DNA of 33,399 nucleotides from Alphaproteobacteria bacterium UBA6062 (GCA_002428885.1 DIYE01000158.1:1-33399); one strand, 5' to 3'. Numbered from the stretch's first letter, positions 1 to 7,843 are shown. The notes: a model not told the origin generated them from the sequence alone. Program-made: numbers and translations.

Positions 1-29
1 TTACCATTAAACCAAGTGATATAGGTATA

Positions 30-674
30 TCAGGCTGCGTTCTTACGACGGCGCCATCCCAGAAAACCCATAAGGGCTACGCCTGCACCATAAAGAGGCA
101 AAGCAGCGGGGAGTGGCACAGCAGAAACAGTCACGACACGGATCCAGTCACCAGGCTGTGTCACATACATATTCACGGCCAGCTCATTGCCGAGAATATT
201 ATACATATCATTTCCTTCCAGTCCGCGATTGTTAAAGGCAGATGGATAGGTTGTATCATCATGTCCAAGCAAATCACTTGTCGCAGCTTCGAGCGTGCCA
301 TGAATATCTGACATAACACCCAAGATCATACCACTGAACTCCCAAACCACGTTGTTGTGGGAGATGGCACCCTGGGCACCGTTCTGCTTGTTCAGAAAAA
401 TCATATGACTGTCCACCCGCATACCAGACGTGGCAATCACTCCGGAGTCTCCGATCAGGTTAGCACCGAGAAGGACACCTTGCGCTTCATCAAAGCCCTG
501 CTGGCCTGTATTGAAGACCGTACCGTTAAGAACCTGGCCAGGCGCTGCAATGATCTGTGCAGCAGTGCCTGTGGACGCATTATCGCCGGAAACTCCTAGT
601 AGCGCCGCTTTAGCCGGAGCGACAGCAGCAAATGCAGCAACAACGGAAGCCGCTAAAAATTTACCAAATTTCAT
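30..674 (-). CDS. VPLPA-CTERM sorting-domain secreted protein
   Basis: Predicted exported surface or extracellular-matrix protein of about 214 residues. It begins with a signal peptide (KFGKFLAASVV, then an Ala-rich core ending PAKA-A near residue 24). It ends with the tripartite tail of the VPLPA-CTERM class: VPLPA at about residues 186-190, a hydrophobic helix, then a basic RRRK cluster. In this family the tail is recognised by an exosortase-type membrane enzyme, which is not encoded in this window. The middle part (VSGDNASTGTAAQIIAAPGQVLNG, shortened here to its opening) resembles no enzyme I know; function unknown. The start is set at 674, not 680, because GAGGG (682-686) lies 7 nt from ATG 674 but only 1 nt from ATG 680. 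A full CtrA-like site lies about 107 bp upstream. Confidence 0.8.
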   Translation of the reverse strand: MKFGKFLAASVVAAFAAVAPAKAALLGVSGDNASTGTAAQIIAAPGQVLNGTVFNTGQQGFDEAQGVLLGANLIGDSGVIATSGMRVDSHMIFLNKQNGAQGAISHNNVVWEFSGMILGVMSDIHGTLEAATSDLLGHDDTTYPSAFNNRGLEGNDMYNILGNELAVNMYVTQPGDWIRVVTVSAVPLPAALPLYGAGVALMGFLGWRRRKNAA

Positions 675-681
675 TTTCATA

Positions 682-686
682 CCCTC
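682..686 (-). promoter_or_regulatory. Shine-Dalgarno site deciding the start of the VPLPA-CTERM gene
   Basis: On the minus strand GAGGG is followed by 7 nt and then ATG at 674. The upstream in-frame ATG at 680 is only 1 nt from this site and is unlikely to be used. Confidence 0.55.
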
Positions 687-780
687 AAATTAAATATTCC
701 GGGGGTGATCTTCCCCACGTACCCCTACGCCTTAAGAAGCGCTTGGAACCTATTTTCCCCTCGCGCCGAAACGAAATGTA

Positions 781-795
781 TTAACAATTCGTTAA
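781..795. promoter_or_regulatory. CtrA-type binding site (TTAA-N7-TTAA)
   Basis: The sequence TTAACAATTCGTTAA matches the established full CtrA recognition pattern TTAA-N7-TTAA exactly. It is intergenic, about 107 bp upstream of the minus-strand VPLPA-CTERM start. A half-site TTAACCAT lies at 909-916 in the same gap. The gcrA gene in the same window supports a CtrA/GcrA/CcrM cell-cycle circuit in this organism. Occupancy is inference. Confidence 0.5.
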
Positions 796-1085
796 TAATA
801 ACATGAATTACAGTTCTTCTTTCTGTCAAACGACAATTTGAGAACATTTTGGGTTTTTAAGAAAAATCCATAATATGAGTTATAATTTTTCTGAAAATTA
901 TCAAAAAATTAACCATAACACCCAAAAACCAAATATTTCCAAGCCTTCCCGTAAGAGAGTGAAGGAAGGAAACTTCCTGTATAAAGAGTGTGATTCGCGC
1001 TATATCTGGGACTGTTCTTTGACTACAAGGCTTTCCAAGTCCTGTTTTTTTGACGCATGATAGGCTGGCTTTGAATACAGACCTT

Positions 1086-1090
1086 GGAGG
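1086..1090 (+). promoter_or_regulatory. Shine-Dalgarno site supporting a GTG start
   Basis: GGAGG lies 9 nt upstream of GTG at 1100. This supports GTG as the start of the DOPA-dioxygenase-family gene. Confidence 0.65.
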
Positions 1091-1099
1091 ATCAAGATT

Positions 1100-1438
1100 G
1101 TGAACAGGCCCATTTCAAACATATCCGGATATCATGCACATGTTTATTACACACCGGAAACTCGCGCTGACGCAGAAATGCTCCGCCATGCGCTGGATAA
1201 AAATTTCGATGTTACATTGGGGCGCTGGCATGACAATCCCATCGGCCCGCACCCGATTGCCATGTATCAGGTGCTCTTTAGGTCTGAAGATTTCGGTACT
1301 CTTGTTCCATGGCTGATGATCAACAGAAATCACCTCAACATTCTGGTACACCCGGAAACCGGCAATGATCTGGAAGACCATGCTGAAAATGCATTATGGC
1401 TGGGACAAACGCTTAATCTGGATTTATCGGCTTTTTGA
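1100..1438 (+). CDS. DOPA 4,5-dioxygenase family protein
   Basis: A 112-residue cytosolic protein of the small DOPA 4,5-dioxygenase family (the fungal betalain-type extradiol cleavage family, widespread as unknowns in bacteria). The recognisable signature is HAHVYY at residues 12-17, IGPHPIAMYQV at 48-58, and NHLNILVHPETGNDLEDH at 77-94. The conserved His residues 12, 14, 51, 78, 84 and 94 are candidates for metal binding. Its length is normal for the family. Start is GTG with a good GGAGG site. It stands alone, 44 nt before the large secreted protein gene on the same strand. Bacterial members mostly have no proven substrate, so ring cleavage of a catechol is a family inference only. Confidence 0.85.
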   Translation: MNRPISNISGYHAHVYYTPETRADAEMLRHALDKNFDVTLGRWHDNPIGPHPIAMYQVLFRSEDFGTLVPWLMINRNHLNILVHPETGNDLEDHAENALWLGQTLNLDLSAF

Positions 1439-1481
1439 TTTGACTATCTGCTCCCCCTTATAGAAGGGCATGTAATTCCTT

Positions 1482-3542
1482 ATGCATTATCCAAAAAGAA
1501 CACTATCTTCCTGCTTTCTTATCACGGCGGCCTTGAGCTTCTCAGACATGGCTCCTGATGCCCATGCACAACAGAAAATCTCTCCTCAAACTGCCTCGCA
1601 GCCTAAATCAGTTTTCCTTATGCCGCGGATCAGCAACCAGCTGAAAGTCGTCATTACAGCCTTAGCGACGCGCCGCTTTTCCGATGCGGAAAAACAACTG
1701 GACAAAATGATAGCGTCCTATCCCTGGCATATGGAAAGCCATTATTTCAGAGCCTCTTTAATGGCGATTCAAAATCGAAAAGACGATGCTTTTTCGTCTC
1801 TTGAAAATGCGGTTAAAGCCGGGTTTCTCAATCAACAGGCTTTATTTAAAGATCCCAATCTAAAAAACATCCGTGAAGATGCGAGATTTTCTGCCCTGGC
1901 GGAAAAGCTTGTCCAAGAGACAAAAACCGGGAAAGCTGAGCAGCTCACCGCCGAAGCGATTAAAGGCGGCACTGCTTTAATCAAGGAGAGGAACACCGCT
2001 TGGGATAAAAGATTCTCCCTCCTTAAAAGCCATTTCCGTTTCAATGATCGAAAAGTAGCGTCGGCCGATGTCTGGAAAAGCAAATCAGCCGAAGCTGTAA
2101 AACTAAACACTCTTTTCAGACGGGGCATGGCAGCGGGCAATAGCGGGGATCTTTATGACAATCGGGACCGGAAACATTCTACCCTAAGCCAGAAGGAATT
2201 TCCGCAGCTTGCCTTCACGCAATATAGCGCGGATGCTCGCAAACAGAATATCGACTACGGCCTGAATAGTTATATCGCCTTTAATGCACCCACCATTGGA
2301 AACTCGTCAACGGCGGTGAACAGCGGCCCCTTCTGGAGAAGCCATCCAAGACTGGCGCTCACATCTCCCGGCGGACCTGCAAAATTGTATCTCCAGCACT
2401 TAAATAATCACCTTTATATCTATCCCGCTGTCAGGGATTTCTCTGCAAAGAATGGTGACCTCCTGCCTGCCAATACACCTTACATCCTTGTGTCAAAAGG
2501 GAAGTCGGGATCAGATCGCCCGCTCCTGAAAGCCGCCGTTTCCATTCTCGCCGCTTTCAAGCCAAAAGAAAAAGACCAGCTCATTGAAAACAGGCGATTG
2601 ATGTCGGCATTGCAAATGGTTTTCAGGAAAGGCCAAAAGGGCATTCTGTCTCCGGACGCGTATCTGAATGGAAGAGCCCACCCGATCCTGTTTGACGGCC
2701 GTAAAATAGATCTCTCAAAAATGATCTCGCTTGCCAATGACATACGGGCAATGGACATACCGCCTCCGGTCGCTCTTACCGTGTTGGAGGAAAGCCGAAA
2801 CCGGGAAGGTGTGGATGATTTCACCCGCGAGCTTCCGGAAAAGTTGTTTGATACACCAGGCAGCATTGCAAGGGTCATCCGCAACACAGCCTATGAAAAG
2901 CGCATTGTGATCAGTACATCAAAAACTCAAAAGAGAGCTGACGAAACCCTTCAATATAAATGGATCCTGCTTCAGGGTGATCCCAACAAAGTATCGATCA
3001 CACCCAAGGACAAACAAGGCAATAGCGCTGAAATAAAGATCTCCTGGCACGGCGGCTTTGCCTCTCCCCTACAGGGTGACGTCAAAACCCATCGTGTTGA
3101 AATCGGTGTATTTGCCGATAACGGTAAGGAGCTCTCCGCCCCTTCTTTCGTGAATTTCTTATATCCTCCTGCGCAGCAGCGCTACTATGATAAGAACGGG
3201 AAGCTGCTGGCCATTGATCACCGGATTAAAAAGGGCTTCTATGCCGATCCTAGGATCTTTCCCAGGCGAGACTGGCGTGATGACTACAGTTATGACGAAA
3301 ACGGGCAGCTCACCGGCTGGGTCAGAACACAAAAATCACAAAAAACCGAATTTTCGAGACATGGCGCCCGTATCCTGGAAAAAGATACATTAGGTCGCCC
3401 TATCATAGCCCAACGCGTGGGATATCTCTACAAGCGAGATAAATCCGGGCGCCTGGTCTCAACAGAACAACCGCTGAAGTCTGAAATCCGGTATCAATAT
3501 CTCAATGAGAAGGACCGCCTTGGTATTGTCGTGAAACAATAG
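1482..3542 (+). CDS. Large secreted protein of unknown function with TPR-like, Ig-like and YD-like parts
   Basis: A 686-residue protein with a signal peptide cleaving near AHA-QQ (residue 29). Residues about 50-130 look like a short TPR-type helical repeat (LATRRFSDAEKQLDKM, then the end-of-TPR motif DPNLKNIREDARFSAL). A central region of about 360 residues has no family I can name (it contains NSGPFWRSHPRLALTSPGG). Residues about 490-565 read like an Ig/cadherin-type beta domain (YKWILLQGDP, EIKISWHGGF, VEIGVFADNG). The last 120 residues carry degenerate YD/RHS-like turns: YYDKNGKLL at 567, YSYDENGQL at 601, LYKRDKSGRL at 649. These tyrosine-rich turns resemble toxin or wall-associated repeats, but there are too few for a shell. 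Probably periplasmic or surface-located. It converges on gcrA 26 bp downstream. Confidence 0.75.
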   Translation: MHYPKRTLSSCFLITAALSFSDMAPDAHAQQKISPQTASQPKSVFLMPRISNQLKVVITALATRRFSDAEKQLDKMIASYPWHMESHYFRASLMAIQNRKDDAFSSLENAVKAGFLNQQALFKDPNLKNIREDARFSALAEKLVQETKTGKAEQLTAEAIKGGTALIKERNTAWDKRFSLLKSHFRFNDRKVASADVWKSKSAEAVKLNTLFRRGMAAGNSGDLYDNRDRKHSTLSQKEFPQLAFTQYSADARKQNIDYGLNSYIAFNAPTIGNSSTAVNSGPFWRSHPRLALTSPGGPAKLYLQHLNNHLYIYPAVRDFSAKNGDLLPANTPYILVSKGKSGSDRPLLKAAVSILAAFKPKEKDQLIENRRLMSALQMVFRKGQKGILSPDAYLNGRAHPILFDGRKIDLSKMISLANDIRAMDIPPPVALTVLEESRNREGVDDFTRELPEKLFDTPGSIARVIRNTAYEKRIVISTSKTQKRADETLQYKWILLQGDPNKVSITPKDKQGNSAEIKISWHGGFASPLQGDVKTHRVEIGVFADNGKELSAPSFVNFLYPPAQQRYYDKNGKLLAIDHRIKKGFYADPRIFPRRDWRDDYSYDENGQLTGWVRTQKSQKTEFSRHGARILEKDTLGRPIIAQRVGYLYKRDKSGRLVSTEQPLKSEIRYQYLNEKDRLGIVVKQ

Positions 3543-3567
3543 TCCGATTTGGACAGACAGCCCGTAT

Positions 3568-3894
3568 TCAGCTGTTGTCTTTTGACTGATATGCCATATT
3601 GCAGTGTTTAAGGCAGTATGGCTTACCGGGTACGGCTTCTTCGCCGCAGAAATGAAAACCAGGTTCTCCAGGATGCCCGATAGGCCATTGACAAGCACGA
3701 TGTGCAGGTATGATTTTCTTCTTAGGCTTTGGCGCGGCAGCCGGCGTCGATTTGGCAGAAAGACCAAGCCGGTTTGCTTTACCGATGACAGCGTTTCGAG
3801 TCACATCGCCAAGTTCCTCGGCAATTTCGGCAGCTGTTTTGCCGGATCCCCAGAGTTTCCTCAGTTTCTCAATGCGTTCTTCTGTCCAGCTCAT
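3568..3894 (-). CDS. gcrA: GcrA family cell cycle regulator (compact form)
   Basis: A 108-residue homologue of GcrA, the alphaproteobacterial sigma70-associated transcription factor that acts at promoters carrying CcrM-methylated GANTC sites. Residues 1-45 form the typical N-terminal DNA-binding part (MSWTEERIEKLRKLW, TAAEIAEEL, TRNAVIGKANRLGL). Residues about 50-65 are a short Ala/Pro/Lys linker. The C-terminal RNA polymerase-binding part is RACQWPIGHPGEPGFHFCG followed by GKPYCLKHC. Caulobacter GcrA is about 170 residues; the difference here is mostly a shortened linker, with both ends intact. GANTC sites lie upstream at 3910-3914 and 3994-3998. Confidence 0.92.
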   Translation of the reverse strand: MSWTEERIEKLRKLWGSGKTAAEIAEELGDVTRNAVIGKANRLGLSAKSTPAAAPKPKKKIIPAHRACQWPIGHPGEPGFHFCGEEAVPGKPYCLKHCNMAYQSKDNS

Positions 3895-4021
3895 CGCCTG
3901 TCTCTTTCAGATTCAAAGCCCGATACGACCGTACAGCCGGGATGGTATCAGGTAATGGTAACTCGCCCCCTGATATATCCTTGTCTGTCTTAAGAGTCTA
4001 CACATAACCCGTGATCAGCTC

Positions 4022-4741
4022 TCAAGACGGTAGCAAGCCAGCTTTCCGGTCCCGCGATACCCTTACCCAGACCGAAAAAAGATAAATCATAAATGCCAGC
4101 GCCACATAAACTTCCTGTATCTCGCTGACGCGCATGTTAAACGGAAACGGAATATTCTGGCCGCCAAACAAACGATCCGGAATTTTTATGAATCCAATGA
4201 TAAGACAGGCAGGAAAACATACCCATGTAGGCCAAAAATAATATTGCCAACTTCCCCGGACAAGTTCTGTCCCCCTGAAATAGCGATACAGCGGGTACAG
4301 GACACCACCAATAATGGCCCCCAGCTCAACAATAAGGCGCGGTTTCTGATCCAGCCAGGAAGACATGTTATGAAGATTGGTTTCTTCCTGATCGTTCAAC
4401 GCAGCCACCCCATCGGGCGTCTCCCAACCAAACCAGTGCTGTCCCCAACTAACTTCTTCGCCTACAAAAAACAGGCTTGCGACACCCATCAAACCATACC
4501 AGATTACCAATTTTCCGGCTGGCAGGAACTTCCGGTTTTTCACTATAAGAACAGACAGGACAATTGCCGGAACGAGAAACACCACAACCACATTTTCGAT
4601 AACACCCTGTTCAGTCATCATGTGCTCTTTAAAAAAGACGGGGCTATACCAGCGGATAGCACACACACCGACCAACATCAGCACAACACTCCACAGCCAC
4701 AGCCATGACGGCAACTCGTTATTTTTCTGCAAACCGCTCAT
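4022..4741 (-). CDS. Multi-pass membrane protein of unknown function (GEEVSWGQ motif)
   Basis: A 239-residue inner-membrane protein with about six hydrophobic segments, near residues 13-33, 46-67, 77-95, 135-152, 165-188 and 208-228. The conspicuous part is a polar motif at the end of the third segment, GEEVSWGQHWFGWETP, followed by DQEETNLHN in the loop. This acidic, Trp/His-rich pattern recurs in uncharacterised bacterial membrane proteins and looks like a catalytic or metal-binding site, but I know of no assigned function. It lies upstream of gcrA on the same strand with a gap of about 130 bp, so it may or may not share a transcript with gcrA. The SDR gene is divergent. Confidence 0.75.
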   Translation of the reverse strand: MSGLQKNNELPSWLWLWSVVLMLVGVCAIRWYSPVFFKEHMMTEQGVIENVVVVFLVPAIVLSVLIVKNRKFLPAGKLVIWYGLMGVASLFFVGEEVSWGQHWFGWETPDGVAALNDQEETNLHNMSSWLDQKPRLIVELGAIIGGVLYPLYRYFRGTELVRGSWQYYFWPTWVCFPACLIIGFIKIPDRLFGGQNIPFPFNMRVSEIQEVYVALAFMIYLFSVWVRVSRDRKAGLLPS

Positions 4742-4801
4742 AATAGTGATCTCAATCCGCTCTCAAGAAAGTCAAGAAAGCTATATACTCATATTGCCTT
4801 G

Positions 4802-4826
4802 AGTCTACCAGTAAGAACAGTAGACT
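4802..4826. promoter_or_regulatory. Inverted repeat upstream of the SDR gene
   Basis: Perfect 7-bp arms AGTCTAC (4802-4808) and GTAGACT (4820-4826) are separated by 11 bp, in the 150-bp gap between the divergent membrane-protein and SDR genes. The dyad is operator-sized, but no regulator gene is adjacent. Confidence 0.3.
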
Positions 4827-4890
4827 AGGTCGAGAACTCATTAATAAAAACCCGCCTGCCCGGCAGAAGCGGAAGAACAGGACAATATCC

Positions 4891-5652
4891 ATGGGAAGAG
4901 TTGAAAACAAAATTGCCCTTGTAACTGGCGCCGGCAGCGGACTTGGCCGCGCCATTTCGATGATGCTGGCAAAAGAGGGAGCAAGAGTTACGGTCACGGA
5001 CATCAATGAAGAGAGCGCACGAGAGACAGCCGAGTTGATTGGCGGACAGGCGCTTGCCCTTCATCAGGATGTTACCGATGAAACCCGTTGGCAATCTGTC
5101 CTTGCAGAAACCACCGAGCATTTCGGGGGCCTTAACATTCTGGTCAATAATGCCGGTATCGGTGACGGCTCCGATGTGGAAAGCACGGACTTTGAAACCT
5201 GGAAACGGGTTCACGCCATTGATCTGGATTCTGTTTTCCTGGGCTGTAAATATGCCATCCGACACATGGAAGAAACAGACGGCCTCGGCTCCATCGTTAA
5301 CATTTCTTCCATCGCCGGTATTATTGCCGGTCATAACATGGCGTCCTACAACTCTGCAAAGGCCGGTGTCAGGCATCTGAGCAAGTCTGTTGCCTTGCAT
5401 TGTGCCCGCAAGAAAAACGGTATCCGCTGCAATTCAGTACACCCGACTTTCGTTAAAACACCGATCCTGGAGAGGATGTTCGCCCGCCACGGTGCAAAGG
5501 ACGGAGAGGCCAAGCTGGCACGGCAAGTCCCTATTGGCCACATAGGAGAGCCGGATGATATCGCCTACGGCGTTCTGTATCTGGCGTCAGACGAATCCAG
5601 GTTTATGACCGGTGCTGAACTGGTGCTGGATGGCGGCATCAGCGCGATGTAA
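4891..5652 (+). CDS. Short-chain dehydrogenase/reductase (SDR)
   Basis: A classical SDR of 253 residues, the usual length. It should catalyse NAD(P)-dependent oxidation of a secondary alcohol or reduction of a ketone in the cytosol. The Rossmann motif TGAGSGLG is at residues 12-19. Asp37 at the end of the second beta strand suggests NAD(H) rather than NADP(H). NNAG is at 86-89. The catalytic set is Ser140, Tyr153 and Lys157 (YNSAK). The C-terminal GAELVLDGG motif is standard. The nearest-looking relatives are cyclohexanol- or 3-oxoacyl-type dehydrogenases; the substrate cannot be told. The glutamine amidotransferase gene begins 43 nt downstream on the same strand. Confidence 0.93.
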   Translation: MGRVENKIALVTGAGSGLGRAISMMLAKEGARVTVTDINEESARETAELIGGQALALHQDVTDETRWQSVLAETTEHFGGLNILVNNAGIGDGSDVESTDFETWKRVHAIDLDSVFLGCKYAIRHMEETDGLGSIVNISSIAGIIAGHNMASYNSAKAGVRHLSKSVALHCARKKNGIRCNSVHPTFVKTPILERMFARHGAKDGEAKLARQVPIGHIGEPDDIAYGVLYLASDESRFMTGAELVLDGGISAM

Positions 5653-5695
5653 ACAATCACTGTCCTTTTTAAGGATAACCGCTACTATTCCCACT

Positions 5696-6394
5696 ATGTC
5701 ATCAAAGAAAATTCTCCTTGTTATGCATCAGGCAAACTCCGATCCGGGCCGGGTCGGGGAAGCCTTGAGAACGCTGGGCTATGAGCTGGACATGCGTGTG
5801 CCGGCGATCGGCCATCCCCTTCCAGATAATCCACGCGAACATCACGCTGTTGTCGTTTTTGGAGGTCCGATGAGCGCCAATGATGATCACGAACCTTATA
5901 TTCGGGCGGAAACGGATTATGTGGGCAAAGTGCTGGCCTCGAACATTCCTTATTTCGGCATATGCCTGGGAGCACAGATCATGGCCCGCAGTCTCGGAGC
6001 CGCGGTAACCCGCCACGAAGCAGGCATGGTTGAAATCGGCTATTATCCGGTCAGACCGGCAGCAGCCGGGAACAGTTATTTTCCGGATGATCTAAAACTA
6101 TATCAGTGGCACCGGGAAGGGTTTGAACTTCCGGAAGGATGTGAATTGCTTGCGACGGGAACCCTTTTTCCAAATCAGGCTTACCGATACGGAGAAAATG
6201 CGTTTGGCATTCAGTTCCATCCCGAGGTTACAGAAGCAATGAACCGCAAATGGCTGCGCAAAGCCGCTTATATGCTGGAAGAGCCGGGCGCCCAACCCGC
6301 GGAGGAACAGCTTGCTGACCGGAGGCGCCATGATGACGCCGCCCGTCGCTGGTTAGATGCCTTTCTAATGAAGTGGATCGGCCCGGCCGTATAA
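5696..6394 (+). CDS. Class I glutamine amidotransferase-like protein (GMP synthase-type)
   Basis: A 232-residue stand-alone class I glutamine amidotransferase domain. The nucleophile elbow is GICLGAQ with Cys90. The other triad residues are His175 and Glu177 in FGIQFHPEVTE. An oxyanion-type FGGPMS motif is at residues 55-60. Such single-domain proteins release ammonia from glutamine or act on gamma-glutamyl compounds; no synthetase partner is adjacent. The ATG at 5696 (SSKKILLVMH) is preferred over an in-frame ATG at 5612, which lies inside the SDR gene and would add 28 residues unlike the family. The SDR-amidotransferase spacing suggests one transcript. The gene converges on the CoA-transferase gene. 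Confidence 0.88.
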   Translation: MSSKKILLVMHQANSDPGRVGEALRTLGYELDMRVPAIGHPLPDNPREHHAVVVFGGPMSANDDHEPYIRAETDYVGKVLASNIPYFGICLGAQIMARSLGAAVTRHEAGMVEIGYYPVRPAAAGNSYFPDDLKLYQWHREGFELPEGCELLATGTLFPNQAYRYGENAFGIQFHPEVTEAMNRKWLRKAAYMLEEPGAQPAEEQLADRRRHDDAARRWLDAFLMKWIGPAV

Positions 6395-6418
6395 CACGCC
6401 CGGATTCAAACAAAGCCG

Positions 6419-7603
6419 TCAGATAACCCGTTTCTCTTTCAGATCCCTAATTTCATCATCTGAATAGCCAAGTTCCGTCATCAGTTCATTGGTATGTTCT
6501 CCCAACGTCGGGGAACGGCGCTTAATGGACGTATCGGATTTAGACATCTTAATAGGGAAATCCGCAACCGGAATTGGTTTGTTTGAGTTAGGATATTCCA
6601 TGTCCTTCAAAAGCCCCATGGCCTGAAGGTGAGGGTCTTCCAGGACTTGCTGCGGCGACAGGACGGGACCACAAGGCAGCCGGACGGCAGCCATCTGCTC
6701 CAGCGCTTCCTCAGTCGTTCTTTCCAGACACCATTTTGCCATACGCTCGGACAGAATCTCTGAATGATCGCCCCGATCCTGGTCCGTTTCAAAACGGGGA
6801 TCCTCAAGCCAATGATCTTCTCCCATCAGCTTGGCCCAGCGCTCAAACAGAGGGCGGCCAATTGACTGCACCAGCACCCAGCCGTCTTTGGTCTGGAAAG
6901 TATCCGCAGGACCTGCTCCTTGTGCCCGGTTCGATGTGCCGACCCGGTTCAGTTCGAGCATCGCCTGCTCCATCAGCGCCACACTGGAAATAAGAATAGA
7001 AGAGCCAAACAGAGAACTATTAACAACCTGCCCTTCGCCTGTCGCCTGCTTGTGCATCAAGGCTGCAAGTGTGCCGATGCAACTTGCCATGGCCGTGGAG
7101 AAATCCACCCAGGGTCCATAAAGCTTACGGGGTTCATTTCCATCACCTGACATATACATGGCACCGGACATGGCCTGTCCAATCCCGTCAAAACCGACTT
7201 TGGTTTTGTAAGGGCCGACATCTCCGAAAGCGGAAGGATGCGTCAGGATGATATCTTCCTTGATCGCCCTCAGGCTTTCATAATCCAGCCCCATTGCTTC
7301 AAGTGTATCAACCGGGAGATTGGCCACAACCACATCGGCTGTCTCCACCAGTTTCTTAACAACGTCCCGTCCTTCAGGCTTCATGGGATTTAGAGTAATG
7401 CCACGCTTATCATGGGCAATCTGGAACAGCAGCCCGCCCTCCCCGCTTTCTGTCAGCGGTGTCATATAACGATCTTCACTGCCGGCGAGTTTTTCAATCC
7501 GGATAACATCTGCCCCGAGCTGAGCAAGGATTGTCGCGCAATAAGGGCCTGCAATATAGCGTCCGAAATCCAGAACTCTGACCCCTGATAAAATGCCTGA
7601 CAT
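6419..7603 (-). CDS. Family III CoA-transferase (CaiB/BaiF type)
   Basis: A 394-residue member of the formyl-CoA transferase/CaiB/BaiF family, which moves CoA between carboxylic acids through an aspartyl-CoA thioester. N-terminal SGVRVLDFGRYIAGPYCATIL and GADVIRIEKL are hallmark strands, and LNPMKPEGRD is the usual CoA-domain segment. The probable catalytic Asp is Asp167 in GPWVDFSTAMAS, close to Asp169 of formyl-CoA transferase. The length is normal. Donor and acceptor acids cannot be read from sequence. A good AGGAG site precedes ATG 7603. The upstream gap holds a paired copy of the GGGTCAGG element. No acyl-CoA dehydrogenase or hydratase is adjacent to suggest a pathway. Confidence 0.93.
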   Translation of the reverse strand: MSGILSGVRVLDFGRYIAGPYCATILAQLGADVIRIEKLAGSEDRYMTPLTESGEGGLLFQIAHDKRGITLNPMKPEGRDVVKKLVETADVVVANLPVDTLEAMGLDYESLRAIKEDIILTHPSAFGDVGPYKTKVGFDGIGQAMSGAMYMSGDGNEPRKLYGPWVDFSTAMASCIGTLAALMHKQATGEGQVVNSSLFGSSILISSVALMEQAMLELNRVGTSNRAQGAGPADTFQTKDGWVLVQSIGRPLFERWAKLMGEDHWLEDPRFETDQDRGDHSEILSERMAKWCLERTTEEALEQMAAVRLPCGPVLSPQQVLEDPHLQAMGLLKDMEYPNSNKPIPVADFPIKMSKSDTSIKRRSPTLGEHTNELMTELGYSDDEIRDLKEKRVI

Positions 7604-7652
7604 AGCATTTCTCCTGATTATTTTTGGTTATTCTTTCAGGTAATTCCTGTCC

Positions 7653-7684
7653 AGGGTCAGGGCTCATGAGTGGGTCCTGACCCT
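7653..7684. repeat. Inverted pair of a dispersed GGGTCAGG-type intergenic element
   Basis: Perfect 9-bp arms AGGGTCAGG (7653-7661) and CCTGACCCT (7676-7684) enclose a 14-nt loop. GGGTCCTGACCCTA (7672-7685) is identical, in inverse orientation, to TAGGGTCAGGACCC at 25577-25590. A related copy lies at 14118-14132. REP-like palindromes of the form GGGTC-GACCC are known in other proteobacteria; membership of such a family is inference. Confidence 0.45.
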
Positions 7685-7756
7685 ACGCACTATCGTGCCC
7701 AACTCCGGGCGCCAATGCAACCATTTTGAAAGCTTCCCGAGAAGCACACACCAAAC

Positions 7757-7790
7757 AAAAACCCTGTCCGGCTATCCCGGACAGGGTTTT
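7757..7790 (-). terminator. Rho-independent terminator of the cold-shock gene
   Basis: A 10-bp perfect GC-rich stem (CCCTGTCCGG 7762-7771, CCGGACAGGG 7777-7786) with a 5-nt loop is flanked by an A run and a T run, so it can work on both strands. It lies 54 bp beyond the stop of the minus-strand cold-shock gene, and no plus-strand gene ends nearby. Confidence 0.85.
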
Positions 7791-7843
7791 GATATCATTT
7801 AAACGCTGGTTGATCCAAAAGATCGCGTTTTTAAATTCTCCAT

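Larger units (their letters stand above)
681..1099. other. AT-rich intergenic region without a convincing gene
   Basis: A gap of about 420 bp between the divergent VPLPA-CTERM and DOPA-dioxygenase-family genes. It holds the CtrA-like site, a CtrA half-site at 909-916 and an AT-rich stretch around 780-920 that probably contains both promoters. A 61-codon ORF at 875-1060 lacks a ribosome-binding site and has low-complexity Lys/Asn/Ser composition, so I do not call it a gene. Confidence 0.6.

Noticed and set aside
875..1060. 61-codon ORF in the first intergenic gap
   Set aside because: No ribosome-binding site, Lys/Asn/Ser-rich low-complexity translation in AT-rich DNA, and no recognisable motif.
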